The notes below the pieces were generated by a model. The model was not told where the DNA came from. It searched no databases and was given only the letters and a program-made list of their open reading frames with translations. A DNA stretch of 64,000 nt from Leptidea sinapis (lineage: Eukaryota; Arthropoda; Insecta; Lepidoptera; Pieridae): NCBI RefSeq assembly GCF_905404315.1, contig NC_066273.1, positions 6,262,001 through 6,326,000 on the forward strand. Reading direction: 5' to 3'. This document shows positions 21,546 to 33,424 of this stretch, one piece after another; positions within the stretch are counted from its first letter, which is position 1, and each line of letters opens with the position of its first letter. A program made the position numbers and the translations under genes.

Positions 21546-24500
21546 GTAAGTACTTACAAATTACAAATGAAAAATGTATGTCGCGCTGGGAATTTAATAT
21601 CGCATGAAATGTAACATAGATTCTGAGAATGTGATCTAAACCCCTCGGGCAGATTGCCAAAGCGTTCCAGAGAATAATAATGGATTCGAAATGTTTACAA
21701 ACAGATCCACTATTAATATCTCTGATGATTTCAGTTTGGTGTCCATATGTATCACCTTATAAATATTTTTTAATGGGAACATATATGTAACAGAACCGCA
21801 GTTTAACTAACTAACTATCTCTTAGGCTGGGATGCACCAACTAACTTTAGCAATAACAAGCATGTTAAAGTACCGGTTAAGAAAAATAAAGTGTGTGTGT
21901 ACTTATGTATGCAAGGAAGAAGTTATACTTCGTTGGCCTAACCAAGCAAAAATCCTTAAAATGATTTATTCCTCGTGCTATTCTACGTTTGTAGAAAGAA
22001 CAATATTGTAAAAATCTTGCAACTAAGGCTTTCACAATTAATTATTAAACAACGAATATGGCTGTACGCACTTGAACCCTTTGCCTATCCTAATAATGGA
22101 CAATGAATATGACTAATGAAATCAAAAAACAATAACGAATGTCGCAAACGTCAGAAAATTTTAGGAACCAACTTCACCTGTTCCTTTGTGTTAAGGTGAT
22201 GCGCGCGCATCTTAAAATTTCACTCTCATCATATTTTCATAACGCGCCTAAAGAAGTATAACTTCAAAAATGTGTTGCACCATTTGACAATTTTTAGATG
22301 ACGTCATAACATTAACAGTAACCGTCCAATCTTCGTCGGTCAAAGTTAATGTTAAATAGCTAAATAGCGACCTGTCAAAAGTTTCAAATAAATATTCGAT
22401 ATTACATTTTTTTACTTCAACTATGCCAAGGAATACTATACACATTCCGCAGTCTATGTTAAAGTCAGCGTTACTGTTAACGTTAAATTTGACTTAAACC
22501 TTAACTATAACAGCTAATATGATGCAAGCCAGTCTTAGCATTAGATGGAGTTCGTTTCGTCTATAATGCTGAGCACGCACTGCGTTTAAACCGCGGAAAA
22601 TGAAAAAGTTGGCTTTCTATTAAAGTATACGCATATCGCATAATGGAATTCTTAGTGGTTGCTTTTAATTTTGATAATAACGTTATATGCTACTTTTGGG
22701 CGGGGGCTCAAAATCTCAACCTCTTTGTATCCCATAGTGATAGTATCTTTACTTTCGGGGGCCTACTCCTAAAATCGATATTCGATATATATTAGTCATT
22801 ACGAATCCTACTCTTAGTTACATCGTATTCAATGTCGAAACGATCATTGAACGAACGAAACATTTTTCGATATTATGGATCCTAACCTTACTCTTAGTTG
22901 AAAATGTCAGAAACGAATATTCTAATTTGACAAATAATCAACAGTCACTTTTACTATATTCTCAACGACACCTTCTAGGCTGTCGTTGCTATTATCGTTT
23001 CAAGTTGTATAGATATATTTGCCATACAATAAACATAGTTAATAAATATTATTAAAATAATTATATATTATTTACTATTCTACAGGATTTTTTTACTACC
23101 AAGTAATTTAACTCATTTTGTTGATCGTTTATGTGTAGAAAGTAATGCAAATGGCCGCCTGAGAAATAGGAAGTCGAAGAGAAGGGTCAGTTACTTTATT
23201 TTAACATTTCATCATCCGCAAGTTTTGTACTATTTATTCAATTTTAAATGGTCATATTATTTTCATTACATAATTTTTGAATATTTACAATTTGTGAAAA
23301 AGATACCTACCAAATTGGTGGTGCAGAGTCTGGCGTGGTCCTTAGCGCCTAAGCTATGTTTTGATTTTTGACACTTAACAGCGACATAGCACAGATAATA
23401 TTTAGTTTTTCAAGGTTTGCGCAGAATTTATTCACTCGATATCGTAAAAAAATCAAAATATTAGTCTATGGTAAGTAAGTATATTGTATTAAATATATCA
23501 TTGTCTTGTAACCCATAACACAGGCTATATATGCTTAACTTGGGGCAAGATAATTTGTGTAAAAAGTGTGTCAATATTATTATTATTATTATGGTAACGA
23601 TGTTGTTACGATAAACGATATGGAATACGAACATTTTTAGAGTAGGGTAGGTGCGATATATTCGGAGGATTATCGTATCGTTCCGAATATATCATTGTCG
23701 ATTTTGCGAGTAGACCTCCAATACTGGATACCCAAAATAATTTGATTATTATTTAAAATCGAATATAAATTAGAATTTAAAATAGTATAGCTTAGATCAG
23801 TTAGTGGATGTACCGAGTATCTATGATGGAGGCGTCGTTTACGATTTCTATTTTTTTTAATTCATAGCCACAAAATACGACGCTTACCAGAAATTCACGG
23901 CCAAATAAAATCTAGTAAATGCCAGCCGTAGTGTGTTTTTGTGAGCGGATTTGCTGCGATTTTGCCTATTTATAACCGAGTGCGTTTTATAGAATTTTCA
24001 TATAAATTCATATAAAAAACGTTATATGATTATCCGCATGTGCTGCAGAACTTAGTCTTTTAGGGGCCCATTGTATTATGGAATCAAGAGTAATTCCTAG
24101 AAATATAGCAGATTCCATCGGTTTTACTTAACAAAACACTGTCATATCTAAATTTTGAAATCTGGTGCGGTAAATTTTATATCCTTAGGTTTCATGGTAT
24201 TTAACAATAGGCTATGAGCGCTAAACCAGTGCACAATTCTTTACTTCGTCATACATACTTGGCTTGTATTTACTTTAAATATAAGTGAAGTGTCTACCAT
24301 TACTATAACTGATAATAAACCAAGAATATGCGAAATCTTTACTTATGAACTAAAAATAATATTTAATATTTTTTTTATGTTTTTATATTTAATATTTTTA
24401 TTCTTTTTATATTTTATATTGTTTTATTTTTTTTCGACGACCTACTAGAGGTCCCGGGTTCAACTCCCGGTAGGTGCAAGCATTTATATGAAGAATATTG

Positions 24501-27500
24501 ATGTTTGTTTTCGAGTCATGGATGTTTATATGTATTTATGTATGTTTTAGTAAGTATATTGTATTAAATATATCGTTGTCTTGTAACCTATATCACAGGC
24601 TAAATGCTTAATTTGGGGCAAGATAATTTGTGTGAAAGTGTGTCAATATTATTATTATATGATGTATGTTTTCGCTGACAATACTGCCAAAACAATGGTT
24701 ATTCTGAAGTTTTCCTAATGTCAATCAGCCTTGGGTATAAACGCGGATAACCGTACACTTAGCAAAATATCTAATAATAAAGTATGAAAAATTTATACCT
24801 AGTATTTCGCTGGGCGATGATATATCTGCCCCATTGACGTACAATAAACAACTAGAATCACAATCACGCTCAAAAATTGTCCGAAGCTAAACTCTGCCTA
24901 CCCACCTATTAGGCAGAGTTTTCATAGACTTACTACTGCAACGACATAAGATGTTAATTTTAATGAATTATCAAATGTTATTTCTATATTCTTCTGTAGT
25001 TATTCAATTTCTCTTGTCTAAAGCCTTAAAGACAAATATAGTGTGCCCTAGATTCAAGTGCCTGGTAAGGAACTGCGTAGGTGTGGAGCATACAAGTTTC
25101 CATTCGTAAACAACTCAACTACAGCTGAAGTATAAATTGTCCTTGAATAAACTATGAGATCAGTGTTAATAAAACACATATTATTGTGCAAACTATAATA
25201 AACTGTTTGGCACTTCACTTTGAACTGCTTAGTAAATATGATATCCCTATAAGTTATAACTGCGAAGAATTTATCATATCAATTGTTTTATAAATTACTA
25301 GACGACGTTTAATTGCCGATATTAAAATCGCGATACAAAAGTAACTTTTGATCGTAGATGGGTGGAAATTTGAAGTTGTATGTATTTTTTAATGCTGACT
25401 CATAATCAAACAAATTAAAAAAAATGTAGAAAAAATTAAAAAAAAAAATCGTACACCCTTAAAATTTAGGGGGATTAAAAATAGATGTTGTCCGATTCTC
25501 AGACCTACCCAATATGCACTCAAAATTTCATGAGAATCGGTCAAGCCGTTTCGGAGGAGTTACTTTCAAAGATTGGGTTGTGTGTCCCAACTTAAAAGTA
25601 TTGTTGTTTGCTTCCGAAAAATTTATAGTTCAAACTCCTCCATCCATCTTGTAACACTTTAATTATTATACAGAAAATTAATAGCGAAGATATAAATTTT
25701 AACCCAATTTTTTTAATGTAAGTAATATAAGTTACACTATTAACTTATCATTAATTAATTATTCTAAACATTACTTGCTGAAAAGTTTAATTAAAAAAAT
25801 AACATATAGCTGAGAAGATACATGAATGTTTAACATAAGTAATTATCAATGAATTAACAACCATTTTGGCAATGCTGATCATAGTGATAATTATCTATAA
25901 AATTTAAGATGGGCATTCAACATTCAATTAGTTTTTTTTTATATAAACGGTTTTGTCTAACATCATGCTTAAAGGGCTATGTCAAAGACTGGCAACGCTC
26001 CTACGATTTCTCTGACGTTGCAAATAAGTAAGCTAGTAAGGTGGTGATTATTTAACACCTTACCTATACGCTCAAATGTTCTATACCTCGAAATAAACGT
26101 AGTACTCTTTTTACCGCAATTCAAATAAAATCACTTATTGAAAGTCAAAAACTACCACCCATTCCAAAAGGCATGCCTCAGACCTAACAAGAACGGTTGC
26201 AACAAAATCAGCGGGCTTCTTTTTCTATTTAAAAATATGGTAATATGACCGATCGTCGTGGAAATCTTAGGGGGAGGCCTTTGTCCAGCAGTGGTCGTCT
26301 TCGGGCTGATGATGATGATACCTTGAAACTATCCCCATATTATGGGCTACAAAACTTGTCGTACATAATTATTACATTGCAATGCTTCGTCTGATTGGGT
26401 CTACCTTTTCCGAACATAAGTAATACGAGTACAATAATAATTAAGAAACGCTTAGCTTTTGCCAGATAAAATAAATACAAATTTCATTTGTTCTTTTCCA
26501 GGACTGCTCAACCCAGGATTCTCTGAACTACAACCGAGCTTACTTGAGGGAGATCCTACCACGAGACCTGGTTGACGGGGTTACTGGAGCCCCGCGATAC
26601 TGCCACAAGATTGTTTTCCGTACGTTTGCTATTACAAGTTTAAATTTCTTTAATTTTCGGGCATTGTTATGGCCAGGCTTCCAGAAGGTGTCCCAAATTG
26701 TATTGCGTGATCAAGTGCGCTTTGTCCCTGTTTTTATAACTGTGCATAAAAGACACCAATACTTGAACACATATTAAGTATTAAAACGCTGTCTGAAATC
26801 GGACTGAAGGCTCCCGCTCGAAATCGTCAAAATAGCGCAAACTTAAAACCTTTTCTTGACGGTTTATATAAAGCTTATATTTTTCCAAAAAAATCATTCT
26901 TCACATTTCTATTTTTTAAAGATAGTGCGTAAACTTCCCAAAACTACCCCTAACTCTTACAGTTGGAGCCATGCTCATTACTCAACCTAGATAAAAATTG
27001 TACGATTGTACACCAATACTATCTAGCATGACACAGTTTTGTTAGTTTTGTAAAGATAATTGTATTATGTTTGTAATAAATAAAAAATGCTTCTAATTCT
27101 GAATTAAGACTATGGCGATCTTGTACGAGAGAGGTAACGTAGCTCCGCTCGATTCCTCAAGGCCACTGGCTCGGTCCCCAGACTTAAGAGCGCCTATATC
27201 ACAAGGGCTACTGCCATTGCCTCTCATTGCGCACCTTCTCTGGAGTCTCTTCTACGCCCACACGTGGGTACTAATGTGTTTTCAATTTTCCAATTCGTAT
27301 TGTTTACATTAATTTGGCACTTATAAGTACGGCAACGCTCTGTGATCTCATACCAACGGGTGACCCGTACGAATGGTCCTTTATCCCAAATGTGCAACTC
27401 AATAAAAAAAAACATAATAAATATAATATGATTTCAGAAAATGGTGCTACCGTACGTACCTGTTTGGACGCCAACCCAACCGAATTAAACCAAACCTGCC

Positions 27501-27667
27501 GTCTTCTTATGAATGCTGCCAAGCTGACACCAATAGAAGCGAGCAAACAAATAACACACTGCAGTGTCTGCGACAAGGACAAATGTAACGGCGCCGGATC
27601 CATTGCTGCGTCCGCACCGCTCGCTATCCTAGCTCTAATTGCAACTTACCTTTACACCAAGCAATAA
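21466..27667 (+). CDS. Ly6-1: Ly6/uPAR three-finger GPI-anchored protein, 5' exon not found
   Basis: Three plus-strand exons, 21466-21545, 26502-26619 and 27438-27667, join to 141 codons in one frame with AG/GT at each junction. The phases are 1 (incoming), 0 and 1. Ten ordered Ly6 cysteines are visible: LQCYQC, PTC, DCS, YCH, RTC, QTC and ITHCSVCDKDKCN. An extra Cys precedes LQC. The C-terminal segment after CNGAGS is hydrophobic (PLAILALIATYLY), so a secreted, GPI-anchored surface protein is expected. Insect relatives in the Ly6/quiver group act in ion-channel regulation, septate junctions or trafficking; which applies here is unknown. The signal-peptide exon must lie upstream of 21466. Introns are full of LINE, SINE and MITE copies. 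Confidence 0.88.
21891..22290. mobile_element. TIR element H, copy 1
   Basis: Shares ~400 bp, inverted, with 53920-54320: 'gtgtgtgtacttatgtatgcaaggaagaagttat' at one end, 'gaagtataacttcaaaaatg' at the other, and 'ttaattattaaacaacgaat', 'acaatattgtaaaaatcttg' inside. No transposase. Superfamily not assigned. Confidence 0.7.
22300..23460. other. no gene seen
   Basis: Intronic AT-rich DNA; no element recognised. Confidence 0.55.
23463..23592 (+). repeat. SINE-I 3' part
   Basis: Matches 24545-24665: 'agtaagtatattgtattaaatatatc', then 'ggggcaagataatttgtgt' and a terminal (ATT)n. It is 5'-truncated. Confidence 0.75.
23593..24428. other. no gene seen
   Basis: Intronic AT-rich DNA. Confidence 0.5.
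24430..24665 (+). repeat. SINE-I, tRNA-related
   Basis: Contains a B box GGTTCAACTCC within 'ggtcccgggttcaactcccggtagg', a self-complementary T-arm-like stem, then the body 'tttgttttcgagtcatggatg' and an (ATT)n end. The A box is missing, so it starts within the tRNA-like head. A common lepidopteran SINE by recollection. Confidence 0.65.
25285..25600 (+). repeat. Helitron-like lepidopteran repeat fragment
   Basis: Contains 'ttttgatcgtagatgggtgg', 'aatgctgactcataatcaaac' and 'gagaatcggtcaagccgtttcg', which I recall as the interior and 3' part of the same 'ctagctgacc' family as at 2980. No TIRs are visible. Confidence 0.5.
25975..26105 (+). mobile_element. decayed Jockey-type LINE 3' end
   Basis: 'ggcaacgctcctacgatttctctg', 'gttgcaa' and 'ggtggtgattatttaaca' follow the order of the LINE 3' end, with many changes. 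Confidence 0.5.
26110..26175 (-). repeat. LINE/SINE tail of the 'cttattgaaagtc' type
   Basis: Reverse of the ends at 45770-45865 and 53640-53725 ('gactttcaataagtgatgtc ... aatttgaat'). Confidence 0.55.
26225..26325 (+). mobile_element. RTE-type LINE 3' end
   Basis: 'cgtggaaatcttagggggaggc' followed by 'ctttgtccagcagtggtcgtc' and (ATG)n matches the extreme 3' end of the RTE fragment at 17170-17695. Confidence 0.7.
26502..26619 (+). CDS. Ly6-1 exon 3
   Basis: Acceptor 'gttcttttccag' and donor GTACGT. The 39 codons contain DCSTQDS and APRYCHKIVF, the second-finger part with two of the ten cysteines. The first codon starts cleanly after exon 2 (phase 0). Confidence 0.85.
26620..27437 (+). other. 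Ly6-1 intron 3
   Basis: AT-rich; a degenerate LINE 3' end may lie near 27325-27385 ('acggcaacgctctgtgatctc', 'gggtgacccgtacg'). No gene seen. Confidence 0.7.
27438..27667 (+). CDS. Ly6-1 terminal exon
   Basis: After 'gatttcag' the frame gives NGATVRTCLD, QTCRLLMNAA, HCSVCDKDKCNGAGS and a hydrophobic C-terminus ending at TAA 27665-27667. This is the third finger, the CN end and the GPI-signal exon. Confidence 0.88.
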
Positions 27668-28260
27668 ACAGTAAGCAATTCTATATGTGTGCTTTTGCTA
27701 AGGATAATAATTCAAATTCATGTTACCCGCAAGTGCCAAATTGAACATTCCAGTTCAATTTTTGAATTCGCATTGCCTTTGAATTGTACACCGTCCAGAA
27801 AAATGCTTGTTACGTATATGTGTAACTATTTAATAAATAAGTGTTTCCGTTCTAATTTTAATAATATATTTTTAAATCGGTAATATAATTTGATTATTGT
27901 ACCTGTTTGATGTTGTAGTAGATATAATTATTCTATAGTTTTTGTAATGTATGTACGTAAAGTTTAATGTTTACATTGGCCTTTTTATTTTCTACACCCG
28001 TATATTGTTCGTGATATATTTGTTAAATAGATTTCGCAACTAATCCATGTTAAATGCAGTAGATGCAACACAACATTTGATGTGTCTATAGGCAAATCGT
28101 AAAATAGTAATGCAGGGCTGCGGGAGACTAAAAAAAGGAACTATGGTCGGATTCAAACCAGTGTCAGACCATATTATATTGCGCATACGCGAATCCCAAA
28201 CGTGGACAATCGTACACCTTCACTGTTGGACTTTCTGTTGCCCTCGCATCCTGACGGCTA
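27668..28260 (+). other. Ly6-1 3' flank with polyadenylation signal
   Basis: AATAAA at 27832-27837 is the first good polyadenylation signal after the stop codon, suggesting a 3'UTR of about 190 bases. The remainder is AT-rich. Confidence 0.5.
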
Positions 28261-28261
28261 T

Positions 28262-28560
28262 CCATTTTTTTTATGAAATAAGGGATGAGACGAGCAGGGC
28301 GTTCAGCTGATGGTAATTGATACGCCCTGCCCATTACAATGCAGTGCCTTTCAGGATTCTTGAAACCCAAAAATTCTGATCGGCACTACAATTGTGCTCG
28401 TCACCTTGAGACGTAAGATGTTAAGTCCGCCCAGTAATTTCACTGGCTACGGCGCCCTTCAGAGCGAAACCGAGTAATGTTTACACATTACAGCTTCACG
28501 GCAGAACGCCGTTGTGGTACCCATAATCTAGCCGGCATCCCACTGGTGGCTAGTTCATCT
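28262..28560 (-). repeat. Rep-A SINE-like repeat, near full length
   Basis: From the T-rich end 'ttttttttatgaaataaggg' to 'ctagccggcatcccactggtgg'. A good reference copy for the family. Confidence 0.8.
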
Positions 28561-28769
28561 AGTTTCCTCTTCGGCTCCGCTTCTTAGGTTGCTACTACGG
28601 TTACGGTATACTGCGTGTGGTACCATATTTCAGCAGAGCGGAATGAGGTGCGGTATTTTTTTCGCATCCTGCCCGTGGAGACAGTTTATTTTTCGCTGAT
28701 TGGTCCAGATGTCGCTGCTGTAGCTGTTGCTTATTACTATTATTATTATTACTGCAAGGTATGAATCTC

Positions 28770-28890
28770 TTCATTCCGTTCCCTGGGTGCCTATCGGTGG
28801 CAGGTCTCAACCATGGTTTGATTGCTCCTGCAAAATGGCCTTTCAGCGAAAGCTGGAGTGCTATCAGGGTTGGGTCATTGCGGTGGTAAG
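28770..28890 (+). mobile_element. Jockey-type LINE, internal ORF2 fragment
   Basis: The frame gives PIGGRSQPWFDCSCK, matching PIGGRSQPWFDASVK of the long copy (residues about 193-207 of its ORF2). Confidence 0.7.
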
Positions 28891-29189
28891 ATTGTATAAG
28901 ATAATACCAGCGAACCCAAAATTTTGAAAATTTTCAATTATTTCACATAATTTTTAGTTATTTGTTTATGATAAGAGTTAATTAATACTAATCGTGTATT
29001 GATTTTATATGGCCTTGTAAAACCACTGTACAGCTATAGTTATTATTATGTCGGTGACCTTCAAAGTTTTCACTTGTTTTAAAGTGTTTAACGAAGATTA
29101 CTTCAACTTATGTGAATCTAGAACTTGGCTTAAATATCGACTGACAAAATCATTCAAGATTGAATCGTATAGCCAGATTTGAAGCTTCA
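28891..29189. other. no gene seen
   Basis: AT-rich spacer. Confidence 0.5.
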
Positions 29190-29326
29190 CCCCCTTATTC
29201 ATAATAGTCTGCTAACTTAAAGCATTGCTAATGCTCACTCTGTCTTCATCTATTGACCTAAGTCAGAATGAGAAAAACACTCCTAAGCGGCTGTTTAAAG
29301 TTAGCGGACCATTATGAATAAGGGGG
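29190..29326. mobile_element. 137-bp MITE, second copy
   Basis: Inverted relative to 18465-18602, with the same ends CCCCCTTATTCATAAT / ATTATGAATAAGGGGG. Flanks read TTCA and TAAA, each one change from TTAA, so the target duplication has probably decayed. Confidence 0.8.
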
Positions 29327-29525
29327 TAAATCATCAAGTTTCTAGGGACTTCACAAAGCCAAGTATCAGGCACTGAGTTGTTGACTCATTTGATCTGATA
29401 ATGAGATATATTTTAATGTTATTGTATTCGATAATTAAGTGCGTACTTGTAGAGTATACAGGAAGTATCGATTATTGTTAGGCAGAATAATATACATATA
29501 TATTTATTTATGTGAAGACTTCTTT

Positions 29526-29844
29526 GTAGCTGTTCCCAATTTACTATCTACAGATAGACATACATTACTACCTTCTACTGTGAGTTATTAGCTGTCAATA
29601 ATCTGAAGCTGTCCTAATATACCCGATAAGTCATTCTTATCGCCTTATATTGGGACGTGTGATTGCAATTTCCATACAAACTTCTATCGCTTTTAAGCTA
29701 AGCTATACGTCCTCCCATTGACAGATAGCGTGTACGGATAAGGTCGATAACTTTATTGGGACAGAAAAGTCAACGATAGTTACGATTTTTATCTCAAGTA
29801 GGCCACAACCGGAGATAGACTGATTATTGGGAACGGCCGTAAGG
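29526..29844. mobile_element. TIR element E, copy 1
   Basis: Ends 'gttcccaat' near 29532 and 'attgggaacggccgtaag' at the other side. It shares, inverted, 'ctgaagctgtcctaatataccc', 'attgcaatttccatacaaactt' and neighbouring blocks with 45293-45549. Non-coding. Confidence 0.7.
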
Positions 29845-29894
29845 GACCGCAATCAAACAGATCGAAACTTATTATATAAAAATCAAGCAGACTT

Positions 29895-30012
29895 GCTCGA
29901 ATTCTCGGAGATCCAGTGTTCTGTGAACGGCTAGATGACTTGGCGTTTCGTAGAGACGTCGCTTCATTGTGTCTTATGTGGCAATTATCACGGGGATCGT
30001 TCCAAAGAGCTG
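29895..30012 (+). mobile_element. older Jockey-type LINE copy, left part
   Basis: Plus-strand ORF2 remains ('gagatccagtgttctgtgaacgg', RRDVASLC) stop at 'ccaaagagctgtt', exactly where the long minus-strand copy begins with its T run. Its continuation lies at 33425-33738. Confidence 0.7.
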
Positions 30013-33000
30013 TTTTTTTTTTTTTTTTTATGGAATTAGAGGACAAACGAGCGTACGGGTCACCTGGTGTTAAGTGATCACCGCCGCCCACACTCTCCTG
30101 CAACACCAGAGGAATCACAAGAGCGTTGCCGGCCTTTAAGGAAGGTGTACGCGCTTTTCTTGAAGGTACCCATGTCGTATCGTCCCGGAAACACCGCACA
30201 AGGATGCTCATTCCACAGCTTCGTGGTACGAGGAAGAAAGCTCCTTGAAAACCGCACTGTGGAGGACCGCCACACATCCAGATGGTGGGGATGATATCGT
30301 AACTTGTGGCGTGTCGTGCGAAGAAGAAATTCGGTGGCAGGAATCAGGTTGAACAGCTCTTCGGAACACTCCCCGTGATAAATGCGGTAGAAGACACACA
30401 ATGAAGCGACGTCTCTACGCAACGCCAAGTGATCCAGCCGTTCACAGAGTACTGGGTCCCCGACAATTCGAGCTGCTCTGCGTTGCACGCGGTCAAATGT
30501 ATCGAGCTGATACTGGGGTGCGCCAGACCAGAGATGACAGCAATACTCCATGTGAGGCCGGACCTGCGCTTTGTAGAGCGCTAGAATGTGAGCCGGCTTG
30601 AAGTATTGCCGTGCTCTATTTATGACGCCCAGTTTCTTTGAAGCCAGTTTGGCTTTGCCCTCCAGATGGCCACGGAATTGGCAATTACTCGAGATTTCGA
30701 GACCCAGTATTCCGATACTAGGCGAGGCTTTAAGGGAAGTGTTCTCGAAGAGCGGTGATACGGCAAATGGGGTTTTTTTAGTGGTAAACGCGCAAACTTG
30801 AGTCTTCTGGGGGTTAAATTGGACAAGGTTCAACTTACCCCATTCCGCGACCTTCTCGAGAGAGGACTCGATAGAAGACACAAGTTTCTCCCGGCACTGG
30901 TCGACGTTTTCCCGAGAGAGACCTGCATGGCCCGTGTATACGGCATCACCAGTGCTGTCGTCTGCATAGCAATGCATGTTGGCGGTGTCCAACATATCAT
31001 TGATATGCAGAAGAAACAGCGTGGGAGATAGCACACAGCCTTGGGGCACTCCAGCGTTCACGGGCTTGGGATTCGAGCAATAACCGTCGATAACGACCTG
31101 TATACTGCGCCCAGTGAGGAAGCTGGAGGTCCACTTGCATAAGCTCTCGGGAAGCCCAAATGATGGAAGTTTTGCGAGGAGCGCCTTGTGCCATACACGA
31201 TCAAAGGCCTTCGCTATATCCAGACCAACTGCCAGGCCTTCCCCCTTGCTTTCAATAGCCGCCGCCCATCTATGTGTTAGGTATACCAGAAGATCGCCAG
31301 TCGACCAAACATGGCGAAAGCCGTACTGCCGGTCGTTGATCAACTGGTGACCCTCAAGGTATACCAAGAGCTGGCGGTTAATTATGCTCTCCATAATTTT
31401 GGAGAGTAGGGAGGTAATAGCAATAGGCCTGTAGTTTGCCGGATCCGAACTGTCTCCTTTTTTTGGGATCGGATGGACAAGGGCTGACTTCCATGAATCA
31501 GGGACTACGCCTTTTGAATAAGAGTGCCGGAATAAACGCGTTAGCACCGGCGTCAACTCAGGGGCACACGTTCTAAGCACGATTGGAGAAATGCCATCCG
31601 GCCCGCTCGACTTCCTGACGTCCAACAAAAACAGAGCTCGCCTAACAGTTTTCTGTCGGAACTGTACTTCAGGCATGGAGCTCTGACACCGCGGGATGGT
31701 CGGCGGTGTTTTTCCGTTGTCGTCAAGAGTCGAGTTGGAGGCAAAAAGAGTGCACAGGAGATCGGCTTTCTCTTTTGCCGTATGGGCCAGGGTATCATTC
31801 CTCATGTGCAACGGCGACATGGACGGCTGGTTGAAGTTACCAAGAGCAGCTTTCGACAACGACCAGAACTTGCGTGTTCCGGTCGGGTAACTGGAAAGCT
31901 GCTCACCAATTTTGACGACGTGCTTCGATTTCGCACGGGCGATTTGCCGCTTAAAAAATCTGGAGGCACGGTTATATTTCCTCTTCAGAACTTTGCAGTT
32001 CGGATCCTTGGAGCCCAGCGCCGCAACCCAAGTTCGATACGCCTGTTTTTTGCATTCAGATGCTGCTTTAACTGACGCATCGAACCAGGGCTGTGATCTG
32101 CCGCCGATCGGTACTACAGAGCTTGGTATAAAAATATCCATGCCCTGCAGTATCACATCGGCTACTGCAACGGCGCAGGCACTAGGATCATCCGAAAGGA
32201 AACAAACCCTGCCCCAAGGATAGGATGCAAAAAAGGAACGCATCCTATCCCAATCTGCTGACTTGTAGTGCCAAACGCGGCGGGTCGCTGGTGGTCTGCG
32301 ACGTTGGCGTCGGATAGGCACTACACTCCTGACCAGGCAATGGTCGGACGTTCCAAGAGGGGCGTCGACAGAGACCTGGTAACCATCGGGATGTGTAGTC
32401 AGCAGAAGATCTAATAAGGACGGCATGTGGCTATCCACATCCGGGAGCCGCGTCGGCGACTCAACCAATTGGGACAGACCATACGCCAATGCAAAATTAT
32501 GCACAGATCGCCCTGCGTAGTCTGTGGTACGTGATCCAAGCCATTCGGCATTGTGCCCGTTGAAATCACCCAAGACTACGATTTCAGCGGAGGGGATCTG
32601 AGCAAGCACGTCATCAAATGCCGCTTGAACGCAGCCCATGAGGTGATCCGTTTCTGCGTTACCAGTATGGACCTGTAGACACACGCATAGATGCGGACGC
32701 GGTCCTCTAAATCTACGCGGAGCCAGAGAGTAGACAGGCCCCTACCCTCAAAATTGCCGAGACGGCGACAGCAGATATCCTCCCTAACGTACACACATAC
32801 CCCGGCATGAGGCATGAAATTATGCTCAATTTTGTACCCGGGGTACGTTAAATATGACGTATCGCTAGGTCGAGATATCTGCGTCTCCGTAAGGAAACAC
32901 AAGGCCGGCTGCGCCGTCTCAAGGTGGTGGTGGACGGCGTTTAAGTTGGAGTGAATTCCCCGGATGTTACAAAGTCCACATTAAGCGTGGAGCGGGGTGC

Positions 33001-33420
33001 CGTGGTGTTGCTGCCCTGTTTGTCCTGTGACATACGCGGTACTGTGCCCTCCCCAGAATACGAGGGGCAGCCCGAGCGGGGAGGGATTCTCCGGCTCTAC
33101 AAGAGCCGGTACCCTCCTGGGGTAATTTCTTTTTTAGGACCGCTCTCATATTAGGTTGGGGGGGGGGGGAAAGGACGGGGGGGAATGGCCTCCGGTCCTC
33201 GACACTAACCTATGCGAAAAATAGCGGCACGAGGCCGCTACTTCACGCCGGTATTCTGTGCGAGTGTGGTTAGTAACCCGGACGAGTCTGGCCCGATTGT
33301 GCTGACGTCATAAGACAGCAGCGTGACTCTCCCACTTTCAAAAAGCCCGTAGTCGCCTCTTACGACACCCTTGGACCTGGGACTACCCTATTCTTTTTAC
33401 GCCCCGGGGCAGCACAGGGC
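30013..33420 (-). mobile_element. Jockey/CR1-group LINE, nearly full-length ORF2 copy
   Basis: A minus-strand non-LTR retrotransposon. The poly(A) end is the 17-base T run at 30013-30030, and the 5' end is near 33420 where the older host copy resumes. It has a short 3' tail, an ORF2 with endonuclease and reverse transcriptase, and about 430 bp upstream that hold no gag-like zinc knuckles. It therefore lacks a recognisable ORF1. The upstream part contains a run of 11 G (plus strand) near 33157. It is the best-preserved member of the family that supplies most LINE fragments in this window. Jockey versus CR1 clade cannot be settled by eye. Confidence 0.85.
30078..32985 (-). pseudogene. LINE ORF2: AP endonuclease and reverse transcriptase, two frameshifts
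   Basis: ORF2 proteins nick the target DNA and reverse-transcribe the element RNA from that nick. An 868-codon frame from 32684 covers most of it. In that frame the endonuclease motifs GDFNGHN (39-45) and SDHCLV (113-118) come first. The reverse transcriptase follows with LDIAKAFDRVW (488-498), GVPQGCVLSP (545-554) and the active site YADD (573-576). A C-terminal region with ALYKAQVRPHMEYCCHLW ends it. No RNase H is seen. The endonuclease N-terminus (CFLTETQISRPSDTSYLTYPG) is in another frame at 32576-32902, so a 1-base change near 32680 separates the two. A further slip near 32978 separates it from LNVDF. All catalytic motifs are otherwise intact, so the copy is young. Confidence 0.88.
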
Positions 33421-33424
33421 AGAT

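Larger units (their letters stand above)
21546..26501 (+). other. Ly6-1 intron 2
   Basis: A 5-kb intron holding a TIR element, SINE and Helitron-like pieces, and decayed LINE ends listed separately. The remaining sequence is AT-rich and without recognised genes. Confidence 0.8.

Noticed and set aside
30398..32223. Several plus-strand open frames of 64-103 codons
   Set aside because: They are antisense shadows of the minus-strand LINE ORF2 and show no domain of their own.
33155..33170. Poly-G run as a regulatory G-quadruplex
   Set aside because: It is a single uninterrupted homopolymer in a LINE 5' region and differs by one base in the duplicate; slippage is the simpler reading.
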